A stretch of DNA of 42,309 nucleotides from Albidovulum sp. (GTDB lineage: Bacteria; Pseudomonadota; Alphaproteobacteria; Rhodobacterales; Rhodobacteraceae), in the NCBI GenBank assembly GCA_030837825.1, contig JAUQYB010000140.1:1-42309 (forward strand), read 5' to 3'. The notes under the pieces are model-generated. The model saw nothing but the letters and a program-made list of their open reading frames with translations. It did not search any database and was not told the DNA's origin. Made by a program: the position numbers and the translations under genes. Positions 19,685 to 26,621 of this stretch are shown piece after piece (positions within the stretch are counted from its first letter, which is position 1; every line of letters starts with the position of its first letter).

Positions 19685-20560
19685 TCACTTCCAGCGACGG
19701 TGGATCCAGAACCACTGGTCCATGTGGGCGCGCGCCACCCGCTCGAGGCTGTCGTTGATCGCCTGGGTCATCGTCCCGGCGTCCGAGTGCGGGATCGGTG
19801 CCTCGGTGACGATGTCGAAGCTGATCCCGTCGTCGCGGCGGACGCCGTAGATCGGCACGATCTCGGCGTCGTAGCGCAGCGCGAGGTCGGCGGCCGAAGT
19901 GGCGGTGAAGGCGGTGTGGCCGAAGAAGGTGGCCGCCGCCCCGTGCCGCATGTGCTGGTCCATGAGAAGCCCCAGCATGCCGCCCGATTTCAGGAACCGG
20001 ACCATCGCCGCCATGCCGGGCTTGCCGCGCGGGAAAAGCGGCGTGCCGACGGCCGAGATGGCCTCGAGGTAGTGCGTGTTGAAAAGCGGGTTCTGCATCG
20101 GCCGGTAGAGCGCGCCGACCCGGTAGCCCCGCGCGATCAGCGCCGCCCGCGCCACGTCGTAGTTGCCGAAATGCCCGGTGGCGAGGATCACCGGCCGCTC
20201 CTCGCGATGCGCCGCGGCAAGCGCTTCGGCGCCGGGGCCGGTGACCGGCAGGTCACGGACGCGGGCAAGGAAATCCTCGCCGGAATACAGTTCGATCATG
20301 GTGCGGCCAACGTTGTCGGGCACTGCGCGCACCAGCCGCTCGACCGCGGCGGGGGGCAGGTCCGGACGGACCAGCGCGAGGTTGGCGCGGATGCGGCGGC
20401 GCCAGCCGGCCAGCGGCGCGACGAGGCGCGAGACGATCCAGCCCGCGACCGGCACCCGGACGCGGTAGGGAAGCGCGCGCGCAAGCCCGAGAATCGTCCG
20501 GAACCCGGCGTCGGTGAGCCGGTCGGACAGCGTCGGTTTCGCCTGCTCGGGTTCGGCCAT
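19685..20560 (-). CDS. LpxL/HtrB-type lipid A acyltransferase family protein
   Basis: The start at ATG 20560 (MAEPEQAKPTLSDRL) gives 291 residues, typical for the lysophospholipid/lipid A acyltransferase family. The HX4D catalytic motif is H130-FGNY-D135 in ATGHFGNYD, followed by a second conserved block at YRPMQNPLFN and a third at MDQHMRHGAAATFFG. An N-terminal amphipathic or membrane segment precedes it. Family members transfer acyl chains from acyl-ACP to lipid A precursors at the inner membrane; whether this one acts on lipid A or another lipid is not decided by sequence. Upstream lies a decayed region. Confidence 0.85.
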   Translation of the reverse strand: MAEPEQAKPTLSDRLTDAGFRTILGLARALPYRVRVPVAGWIVSRLVAPLAGWRRRIRANLALVRPDLPPAAVERLVRAVPDNVGRTMIELYSGEDFLARVRDLPVTGPGAEALAAAHREERPVILATGHFGNYDVARAALIARGYRVGALYRPMQNPLFNTHYLEAISAVGTPLFPRGKPGMAAMVRFLKSGGMLGLLMDQHMRHGAAATFFGHTAFTATSAADLALRYDAEIVPIYGVRRDDGISFDIVTEAPIPHSDAGTMTQAINDSLERVARAHMDQWFWIHRRWK

Positions 20561-20640
20561 CGGGTTCCCGTGATCCGCGCCGGGCCTGCCCGTTGGGCCC
20601 GCGCTTCCGGCGCCAGACATAGAGGCGTGGGGCGGCGATC

Positions 20641-20877
20641 TCAAGCTCGGGGTCGGGGGAGGCGCACGGGGGCCGTTGGCGATCCTGTGTCGCCGCGGCC
20701 CCGGGCGGCGGGGCCGGTCTCGCCCGCCCGGGCGCGGGCCTGCGCCGGCCGCATCCCCCACATCGAGCCGTAGCGGGCGACGAGCTGGTCGTATTCGGCG
20801 CGGATGGCGTGACCCCTGGCGCGGTCGATGGCGCCGAAGTCGCCGGCGCGCTGGAGGCAGTCGTGCAGGCTGGTCAC
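20641..20877 (-). CDS. Small phage-like hypothetical protein, possibly a remnant
   Basis: A 78-residue frame starting at GTG 20877, preceded by GGGAG with a 7-base spacer. The first ~50 residues (SLHDCLQRAGDFGAIDRARG and onward) look like a charged helical protein resembling C-terminal parts of phage polyvalent or head-associated proteins. The last ~25 residues are low-complexity Arg/Pro/Gly. Third-position GC is high, as in real genes here. The frame stays open upstream into another protein-like piece (20878-21045), so this may be the tail of a broken larger gene. The phage assignment is from memory of family style only. Confidence 0.35.
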   Translation of the reverse strand: MTSLHDCLQRAGDFGAIDRARGHAIRAEYDQLVARYGSMWGMRPAQARARAGETGPAARGRGDTGSPTAPVRLPRPRA

Positions 20878-21045
20878 GTGGCGTCTCCCTGGTGAAGGCC
20901 CGGCGGGATCGAGAAGGCAGGTGTTGATCACCTCGTCGGCAGCCTGGTCGGCGTCGATGTCGTCGAGCACGTCGGCCGCCCGCGCCTTGGTGCCGTCCGG
21001 CAGGGCGATCTCGGCCCCGGCGAAGTCGCCGAGGGGTTGCGGGTG
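20878..21045 (-). pseudogene. Fragment of a phage-like gene without a start
   Basis: In frame with the 78-residue ORF, the minus strand reads LGDFAGAEIALPDGTKARAA, then DVLDDIDADQAADEVINTC. Codon third positions are GC-rich, which suggests real coding history. No ATG or clear ribosome binding site precedes it; further upstream the frame turns into Arg/Pro-rich nonsense. It is probably the 3' part of a decayed gene of phage or mobile-element origin. Confidence 0.35.
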
Positions 21046-21088
21046 GGAGCGGGGTTGCCGGCGCCGGCCGGGTCGGATTGTGAAGGGG

Positions 21089-21286
21089 TTACTCGGCCGC
21101 TTTCCGCGCCTGGACTGCCATCGCTCGCTGGACCGCGGCCACCTCGTGTCGGGCGGTCCGTTCCTCCATCTCTTCGAGAGACATGAGGTTGGGATACAGC
21201 GCCTTCTGGGAGGATGCCGGCACCGCCTTCGTCGATGCCTCGGGGCTGGCCGAGGCCAGGGGAGTTGTCAATTCGCGCGAAGCCAT
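21089..21286 (-). CDS. Hypothetical 65-residue protein with strong ribosome binding site
   Basis: Starts at ATG 21286, six bases after GAAAGGAG, one of the best ribosome binding sites in the window. The N-terminal ~30 residues are Ala/Ser/Pro/Thr-rich. The rest (NLMSLEEMEERTARHEVAAV and on to QARKAAE) should form a charged helix. Third-codon positions are mostly G or C. No family is recognised. It sits between decayed phage-like fragments on the same strand, so it may be a surviving small phage gene. Confidence 0.5.
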   Translation of the reverse strand: MASRELTTPLASASPEASTKAVPASSQKALYPNLMSLEEMEERTARHEVAAVQRAMAVQARKAAE

Positions 21287-21680
21287 CTGCAGCTCCTTTC
21301 TGCTTCAGGATGTCATAGGTTCGGGGCGCACCGTCAATCCCCTTCTGCATCACATCGGGCAGGATGATCCGCCCGGTGCTGACGAAGCGGCCGATCATCC
21401 GCCGCCAGGTCTCTGCCCCGGGGCTTTCGGCGCCCTGGCCCCGGCCCGCGTCGGGCAGGCCGGCGAAGGCCTCCGGTTCGATCGCCCGCAGCACCTCGTG
21501 GCGGCCGGGATGGTGGCGGTCGTTGACGAAAGGACGGGCCGAGGCGTCCAGGGCCCCAGACTGCCCTGCGGCGGCGTATCTCCCATATTCCCCACCGTGC
21601 CGGCGCCTTGGCCAGTTGTGTCACCCAAGGCATCCGAGGGGACGGTGTCCGTCGTGGCGTTTCCGTCGGCACGCTTCTCC
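21287..21680 (-). pseudogene. Frame-shifted coding remnant, phage-like
   Basis: Two protein-like pieces lie in different minus-strand frames. The upstream piece (about 21680 down to 21555) reads GNATTDTVPSDALGDTTGQG and onward to GNMGDTPPQ, directly after an in-frame TAG. The downstream piece (about 21555 down to 21290) reads ALDASARPFVNDRHHPGRHE, then ETWRRMIGRFVSTGRIILPD and ends near APRTYDILKQKG. The switch near 21555 indicates a frameshift. The end of the second piece runs into the start of the 65-residue ORF. No family is named with confidence. Confidence 0.35.
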
Positions 21681-21850
21681 TAGGCCGTCATCAGCGAGGT
21701 CATCGACCTGCGACTGAAGCGGACCAGCGTTTTTCCGGAGTCATCGGTCAGCCGGATGCGGATGCGACGCGAGCGCGTCTCGTCCCTCTTCAGTCGCGAG
21801 AGACGGCCCTGCACCGGGCCGCCGCCGCGACAATCCAGTCTCGCCGGCAT
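21680..21850 (-). CDS. Possible 56-residue basic peptide or remnant
   Basis: A short frame from ATG 21850 to TAG 21680. The C-terminal 37 residues (from LKRDETRSRRIRIRLTDDSG to the end) look like two charged beta strands, rather protein-like, but no ribosome binding site precedes the ATG and the first 18 residues are Gly/Arg-rich. The frame continues protein-like after the TAG, so this may be the upstream end of the broken gene described at 21287-21680. Confidence 0.2.
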   Translation of the reverse strand: MPARLDCRGGGPVQGRLSRLKRDETRSRRIRIRLTDDSGKTLVRFSRRSMTSLMTA

Positions 21851-21898
21851 CGGGGCGGCCGCGGGCGGGCAGGGCGCGGGGGCCGGGCCCTCCCCTAC

Positions 21899-21963
21899 CT
21901 TCTCTGTTGCGGAAATATCCCGGGGGAATCGCCGCGTTCCGCGGCGATGGGGGCGGCGCCCCC
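21899..21963 (+). repeat. Dispersed hairpin repeat, copy 3, with an extra inserted stem
   Basis: Shares the CTTC-x-CTGTTG and AAATATCCCGGGGG parts with copies at 6328 and 11930 and ends in GGGGGC-GGC-GCCCCC (21949-21963). Between them sits an additional perfect 9-bp hairpin, ATCGCCGCG-TTC-CGCGGCGAT (21928-21948). It ends 28 bases from the fliG stop, much as copy 1 ends 29 bases from the serS stop, so it may act in fliG termination. Confidence 0.65.
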
Positions 21964-21991
21964 GCCTGTCCGCCGGGGCAGGGAATCGGCC

Positions 21992-23092
21992 TCAGCCCTC
22001 CTCCGTCTCCTCCTCGGCCGGGCGCAGCGTGATCTCGCCCGCGTCGACCAGGCTGCGGACCGAGGCGACGATCTCGGTCATCGCCGCCTCGGCGTCCTTC
22101 TCGCGCACCTTGCCGCGCTCGGCGATCTCCTCGCGCAGCGTGGCGGCCATGCGCTGCGACATGTTGGCGAGGATGAACTCGGCCGAGGCGGCATCCCCTT
22201 CGGCCCCGGCGCCGGCCAGCGCGGTGACGAGTCTTGCCTGTTCGACCCCGCGGATCACCTTCGCGATGTCGCGCCCCTCGATCCGTCCGGCGATGTCGGC
22301 AAAGGTGAAGATCGCCTTGCGAACCTGGCGCGCGAAGCCTTCGTCGGCGGCCGCGAGCCCTTCCATCACCTCGTCGCGCGTCGCGGCCGGCGAGGCGTTC
22401 AGGATCGCCCCGATGCGTTCGTGGGGTTCGGCCTCGAAAGCGCGCAGGGGTTGCGATTCGAGTTGCGCGGCAAGCGCGAGGCCGATCCGGCGCACCGTCT
22501 CGGGGTCGATGTTCCCGGTCTGGCCGACCGCGTGGGCGATCCGCCGCGCCCGCTCTCCCGGCAGCCGGCCGAGCAGTTCCGCCGCGCGCGACACCGGCAG
22601 CTTGGACAGCATCACCGCGCAGACCTCGGCGCTTTCCTCCGACAGCACAGGCAGAAGCTTCTCGATTTCCAGCGCGGCGATGCGGTCCCACGGATCGGCC
22701 TTGGACGAGGCGCCGGAAAGCCGTTTCAGCCGGCTGGCGGCGGTGGCGGAAATGTGCCCATCGAGCATGTGGAGCGCGCCGTCGATGCCGCCGGGAAAGC
22801 TGAGGCCGATCGAATCGAGTTGCGCGATGAACTCCTCCACCACCGCCTCGAGCGTGATGCGGTCGACGGTGCGCATGGCGCCGATCTGTTCGGTCAGCGC
22901 CGCCTGCATGTGATCGGGCAGGGCGCGCAGTGGCAAGCTGTCGCCTTCGGCAAGCAGAAGGCGCACGATAATCGCGGCCTTCTGGCGTCCGGTCAGGGCG
23001 GCACCGCCAGCCCCTGGCGCCCGCGGGGCGGCGGCTTGCCGCCGGGCGGGGGCTGGCATGCCAGCCGCAACAGGCATGGGAAGGGCCGTCAT
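21992..23092 (-). CDS. fliG: FliG-like flagellar motor switch protein
   Basis: The start at ATG 23092 follows CCGGAG with 7-base spacing; a GTG at 23113 is less likely. The 366-residue protein has the FliG layout: an N-terminal domain from ALTGRQKAAIIVRLLLAEG (about residue 32), a middle domain, and a C-terminal domain with FTFADIAGRIEGRDIAKVIRG and the torque-helix region NMSQRMAATLREEI. The middle-domain EHPQ motif, used to bind FliM, is replaced here by ESAE (in ESAEVCAVMLSKL), which I recall from other Rhodobacterales FliGs. FliG links FliF to FliM and carries the stator-interacting surface. No other flagellar gene is nearby. Confidence 0.85.
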   Translation of the reverse strand: MTALPMPVAAGMPAPARRQAAAPRAPGAGGAALTGRQKAAIIVRLLLAEGDSLPLRALPDHMQAALTEQIGAMRTVDRITLEAVVEEFIAQLDSIGLSFPGGIDGALHMLDGHISATAASRLKRLSGASSKADPWDRIAALEIEKLLPVLSEESAEVCAVMLSKLPVSRAAELLGRLPGERARRIAHAVGQTGNIDPETVRRIGLALAAQLESQPLRAFEAEPHERIGAILNASPAATRDEVMEGLAAADEGFARQVRKAIFTFADIAGRIEGRDIAKVIRGVEQARLVTALAGAGAEGDAASAEFILANMSQRMAATLREEIAERGKVREKDAEAAMTEIVASVRSLVDAGEITLRPAEEETEEG

Positions 23093-23164
23093 CGAACGCT
23101 CCGGACTCTGCACGTGCCGGCAGAATCCGGCAAAGCGGTTAAGCCGCGGTTACGCGGGCTTCGC

Positions 23165-23326
23165 TCAGCTTTCGACGGTCACGCATTTCCGTGTTGCGGC
23201 GTCCCAACTCTGGCCATCGGCGCAGCTCATCTGGGCGTGGCGGTCAGCACCGCACTCGGCCCGTGCAAGCGCAGGCGCGAGGCCGGCAAGAAGGGCGAGG
23301 GCAACGGCAATCATCCTGATCGGCAT
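23165..23326 (-). CDS. Small secreted Cys protein (CBM14-like half domain)
   Basis: The start at ATG 23326 follows a strong AGGAGG. The 53-residue precursor has a signal peptide cleaved after about ALARA (residue 22), leaving a ~30-residue mature peptide with three cysteines in the pattern C-x8-MSC-x-DGQSWD-x5-KC. The C-x-D/E-G-x-x-W/F-D-x-C arrangement recalls half of a chitin-binding type 2 (CBM14) module; similar tiny proteins occur beside purB in relatives, as far as I recall. The function is unknown. It lies between fliG and purB on the same strand. Confidence 0.7.
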   Translation of the reverse strand: MPIRMIAVALALLAGLAPALARAECGADRHAQMSCADGQSWDAATRKCVTVES

Positions 23327-23380
23327 GGCATCCTCCTGTTGGCTGGGACCAGAGTGCCAGCCCGGCCACCCGCGCGGCAA

Positions 23381-23401
23381 GCGTTTCCGCATGGGAAACG
23401 C
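23381..23401 (-). terminator. Hairpin downstream of purB
   Basis: GCGTTTCC-GCATG-GGAAACGC is an 8-bp perfect inverted repeat 25 bases after the purB stop codon on the minus strand. No T-run follows, so it is a probable but not textbook terminator, or an mRNA 3' stabiliser. Confidence 0.45.
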
Positions 23402-23425
23402 AGCGTTTCACGCAATCGTGTCGCT

Positions 23426-24730
23426 TCAGCCGCCAAAGACGCGAGCGAAGATCGTGTCGACGTGTTTGGTGTGATAGGCCAGATCGAACTTTTCCTCGAT
23501 CTCGGCCGGCGACAGCGCCGCCGTCACCTCCGGGTCGGCCAGCAGCTCGGTCTTGAAGTCCGCGCCCTTTTCCCAGACCTTCATCGCGTTCCTCTGCACG
23601 AGGCGATAGGCGTCCTCGCGGGAAACACCGGCCTGGGTCAGCGCCAGCAGCACCCGCTGGCTCATCACCAGCCCCTTGAATTTATGAAGATTTTTCAGCA
23701 TGTTATCGGGGTAGATCACCAGCTTCTCGATCACCCCGGCCAGCCGGTGCAGCGCGAAGTCAAGCGTCACCGTCGCATCCGGGGCGATCGCCCGCTCGAC
23801 GCTCGAATGGCTGATGTCGCGTTCATGCCAGAGCGCGACGTTCTCCATCGCCGGCACCACCGCCATCCGCACCAGCCGGGCGAGTCCGGTCAGGTTCTCG
23901 GTCAGCACCGGGTTCCTTTTGTGCGGCATCGCGCTCGACCCCTTCTGGCCGGGGGCGAAATATTCCTCGGCCTCCAGCACCTCGGTCCGCTGCATGTGGC
24001 GGATCTCGATGGCGATGTTCTCGATCGAGGAGGCGATCACGCCGAGCGTGGCGAAGAACATCGCGTGCCGGTCGCGCGGGATCACCTGGGTGCTGATCGG
24101 TTCGGGCACCAGGCCCAGCATCTTGCAGACATGTTCCTCGACCCGCGGGTCGATGTTGGCGAAGGTGCCGACCGCGCCGGAAATCGCCCCCGTGGCGACC
24201 TCTTTCCGTGCGTTTTCAAGCCGTTCCCGGCCGCGCTTCATCTCGGCGTAGAAGCGGGCGAAGGTCAGCCCCATCGTCGTCGGCTCGGCATGGATGCCGT
24301 GGCTGCGGCCGATCCGCAGCGTGTCCTTGTGTTCGTAGGCGCGGGTCTTCAGCGCGGCCAGCACCCGGTCCAGCCCTTTCAGCAGCAGGTCAGACGCGCG
24401 GACCAACTGGATGTTGAGCGTGGTGTCGAGCACGTCCGAGGAGGTCATGCCCTGGTGGACGAAGCGCGCCTCGTCGGCGCCGACGATCTCGGCCAGATGG
24501 GTGAGGAAGGCGATCACGTCGTGCTTGGTCACCGCCTCGATCTCGTCGATCCGGGCGACGTCGAATTCCACGTCCTTCGCCCGCCACACCGCCTCGGCAT
24601 TCGCCTGGGGGATCACCCCCAATGCCGCCTGTGCGTCGCAGGCATGGGCCTCGATCTCGAACCAGATGCGGAACTTCGTCTCGGGCGACCAGATCGCGAC
24701 CATCTCGGGGCGGGAATAACGCGGGATCAT
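23426..24730 (-). CDS. purB: Adenylosuccinate lyase
   Basis: The start at ATG 24730 (MIPRYSRPEM) follows AAGGAA; the long frame upstream belongs to a shadow of the next gene. The 434-residue enzyme is of the short B. subtilis-like type. It cleaves SAICAR to AICAR and adenylosuccinate to AMP in purine synthesis. The fumarase-superfamily signature loop SSAMPHKRNP is at residues 265-274 with the catalytic Ser, TSSD is at 97-100, and the conserved His region is GRSHGIHAEP (141-150). It is followed by a hairpin and the small secreted protein gene. Confidence 0.97.
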   Translation of the reverse strand: MIPRYSRPEMVAIWSPETKFRIWFEIEAHACDAQAALGVIPQANAEAVWRAKDVEFDVARIDEIEAVTKHDVIAFLTHLAEIVGADEARFVHQGMTSSDVLDTTLNIQLVRASDLLLKGLDRVLAALKTRAYEHKDTLRIGRSHGIHAEPTTMGLTFARFYAEMKRGRERLENARKEVATGAISGAVGTFANIDPRVEEHVCKMLGLVPEPISTQVIPRDRHAMFFATLGVIASSIENIAIEIRHMQRTEVLEAEEYFAPGQKGSSAMPHKRNPVLTENLTGLARLVRMAVVPAMENVALWHERDISHSSVERAIAPDATVTLDFALHRLAGVIEKLVIYPDNMLKNLHKFKGLVMSQRVLLALTQAGVSREDAYRLVQRNAMKVWEKGADFKTELLADPEVTAALSPAEIEEKFDLAYHTKHVDTIFARVFGG

Positions 24731-24797
24731 CGGGTTTCCTTTGCGGCGGGGACGCGGTGGTCCCTTAGACCGCAGCGGCCCCGCTGGCAAGCCGGGC

Positions 24798-25751
24798 TCA
24801 GCCCGGGGCCGGCAGCGCGGCGAGACGGCGGGCGAAATGCGCCTCGGCATGGGCGTGCCAGTGGCGGATGTCGGGGTCGGCGAGAAGCTCGGCCATCTTC
24901 GCGGCCACCGTCTCGTGATACCGCAGGATCGAGGTGTCGCGGATGCCGCCCCCGGCGCGGTCGGCGAAATAGGCGGCGTCGTGGCGCAGGTTCGGCTCTC
25001 CCGCCGGCGCGGCGCCGCGGCCGCGGATCTGGCGCAGCCGGTAGGCGTCGGGCGTCTTGACCGCGTAGTGGTTGTATTGCGCGAGCGCATGGCGGATTTC
25101 GGCGCGCGGGACGTGGCGAAGCTCCTTCCACAGGGGCGCCGCGGCGTCGATCTCGCGCAAGCTGCCGTCACCGCGCATCACCGTCAGCCGGGCCTTCGGG
25201 CCACGATAGCGGGTGAGCGAATGGTTGTGGACCGCGCCGTAATGGCCGGGGTTGCGGCTCAGCGTCTTCAGCGCGCCATTGGCCTTGTGATGCTCGGGCA
25301 GCCGGTCGAGGAACATCGCGGTGACCGGGCCGGGACGCCAGTGGGTGTGGCCGCCCGGCCCGAAGGTCATGGCGTTGAGCGCGATCACGTCCACCCCCTC
25401 CGGTGCTGCGGCGATGAGCGCCCCCAGCGTATGGTCGCCGGCATGGACGTTGAGGAACTCGTCGGCGTCGAGCATCATCAGCCAATCGGCGGCATCCACT
25501 TCGAAGCGTTCGCGCAGCCGCGCATAGCCCTCGGATTGCGGCACCTTGCCGGGTGCCACCCGGTGCTGGACAAAGCCGACATGGCCCGTCGCCTGCATCG
25601 CCCTGAGAAGCCGCACCGAGCCGTCGTCGCAATCGTTGGCGGCGATGAAGATGCGGTCGAAGCCGACGACGAGGTGATGGGCCACGAATTCCAGCAGGAA
25701 CGGGCCTTCGTTGCGGATGCAGGTCAGAAGATGGACGGTCGGATGGGGCAT
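24798..25751 (-). CDS. Family 2-like glycosyltransferase
   Basis: A 317-residue protein of the Glyco_tranf_2_4 type. It opens with HLLTCIRNEGPFLLEFVAHH, has the nucleotide-sugar motif D95-A-D97-E98-F at LMMLDADEFL, and continues with HWRPGPVTAMFLDRLPEHHK and VHNHSLTRYRG. The N-terminus has no signal peptide, so it is cytosolic or membrane-associated. Relatives often add sugars to exopolysaccharide or surface glycans; donor and acceptor are unknown here. It is co-directional with purB, with a 67-base gap, and divergent from the DUF6314 gene. Confidence 0.82.
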   Translation of the reverse strand: MPHPTVHLLTCIRNEGPFLLEFVAHHLVVGFDRIFIAANDCDDGSVRLLRAMQATGHVGFVQHRVAPGKVPQSEGYARLRERFEVDAADWLMMLDADEFLNVHAGDHTLGALIAAAPEGVDVIALNAMTFGPGGHTHWRPGPVTAMFLDRLPEHHKANGALKTLSRNPGHYGAVHNHSLTRYRGPKARLTVMRGDGSLREIDAAAPLWKELRHVPRAEIRHALAQYNHYAVKTPDAYRLRQIRGRGAAPAGEPNLRHDAAYFADRAGGGIRDTSILRYHETVAAKMAELLADPDIRHWHAHAEAHFARRLAALPAPG

Positions 25752-25822
25752 GGCTCTGGCGGCGGCGGGCCGGTCGCGGCACTATGGCGGGGCGGCGGGT
25801 GAGGATGCAACGGGGAGGCGCG

Positions 25823-26230
25823 GTGCGGCTTGAGGATTTCGCGGGGCGCTGGCGGATCGGGCGGCGGATCGACGACCGGCTCGGAGCCGTAACCGGCCGG
25901 TTCGAGGGCGTGGCCGAGTTCCGCCCGGTGCCGCAGGGACTCGCCTACCGCGAGGAGGGGCGGATGTGGCTCGGCGCGGCGCCCGGGGTTCTCGCCGTCC
26001 GCGACTACCTCTGGCGGGAGGAGGGCGGCCGCATCGTCATCGACCATGCCGACGGCCGGCCCTTCCACGCCTTCGATCCGGCCGAGCCGGAGGCGCGGCA
26101 CTGGTGCGACCCCGACGACTACCGCGTGCGCTACGACTTCTCGCGCTGGCCGGAGTGGCGGGCGGAATGGACGGTGCGGGGCCCGCGCAAGGACTACACG
26201 ATGCGATCGAGCTACCGTCGCGAAGGATAA
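25823..26230 (+). CDS. DUF6314 family protein
   Basis: The start is placed at GTG 25823, four bases after GGGGAGG, giving a 135-residue protein opening MRLEDFAGRWRIGRRIDD, the family's usual start. In-frame ATGs at 25784 and 25805 lack ribosome binding sites. Conserved blocks are TGRFEGVAEFRPVPQGLAY, VRDYLWREEGGRIVIDHADG and the C-terminal VRYDFSRWPEWRAEWTVRG with RKDYTMRSSYRR. It probably forms a lipocalin-like beta barrel, which is inference. The function is unknown. It is transcribed divergently from the glycosyltransferase. Confidence 0.75.
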   Translation: MRLEDFAGRWRIGRRIDDRLGAVTGRFEGVAEFRPVPQGLAYREEGRMWLGAAPGVLAVRDYLWREEGGRIVIDHADGRPFHAFDPAEPEARHWCDPDDYRVRYDFSRWPEWRAEWTVRGPRKDYTMRSSYRREG

Positions 26231-26621
26231 CGGGGGCCTGTTGCATCTGGGGAGGCGGGCAGCGGGGCCCTCGCTTGCGCGGGGGTGACAGGAGGGAAAA
26301 ACTACGCCCCCGCGGTCTCGCCCGGGCGACCAGCCCGGACGGCGCCCGCCTCCCCGCCCGCCGATCGGGCAGCGAGCATTCGGCGCTGACGATCTGCCAC
26401 CGGCAGATCGTCCGGGCGCGCCTCATCCCCCCGGGCGGGCGCATTGCAACGCCTCCAGCAGAACTGCGGTTGGGAGAGCGGCACCATAAAGCGCCCCAAT
26501 CCGGCGTTGCGCAGCGCCCGCCCGCGGCCGGTCGCCGCCCTCCGCACCTTGCCGCTGTCGTTCCCTCCGCCGGGACGACGGGTGACCGAAGCGCCATCCC
26601 CTCGTCTCAGCCCGGTGCGCC
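26231..26621. other. 391-base gap between convergent DUF6314 gene and dddP
   Basis: Contains a perfect 11-bp hairpin (26388-26412), several shorter GC-rich inverted repeats (for example around GGGCGACCAGCCC at 26320) and a CTTGCGCGGGGGTGAC tract near 26273 that resembles degenerate intergenic repeats of Alphaproteobacteria. Frames crossing it are shadow-like, without ribosome binding sites. No gene was seen. Confidence 0.5.
26388..26412. repeat. Perfect 11-bp hairpin in the DUF6314/dddP gap
   Basis: GACGATCTGCC-ACC-GGCAGATCGTC. The stem is not followed by a T-run in either direction. It lies between two convergent genes and could stop transcription from both sides, or be one copy of a dispersed palindromic element. 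Confidence 0.55.

Noticed and set aside
21608..25060. An 1150-codon plus-strand frame through fliG, the small secreted gene and purB
   Set aside because: It spans several well-supported minus-strand genes and reads as low-complexity antisense. Similar long antisense frames at 32431-35124, 37063-39240 and 728-3052 were rejected for the same reason.
26037..26597. A 186-codon minus-strand frame filling much of the DUF6314/dddP gap
   Set aside because: It overlaps the supported DUF6314 gene, lacks a ribosome binding site, and its translation is Arg/Pro/Ala-rich nonsense running through the hairpin repeats.
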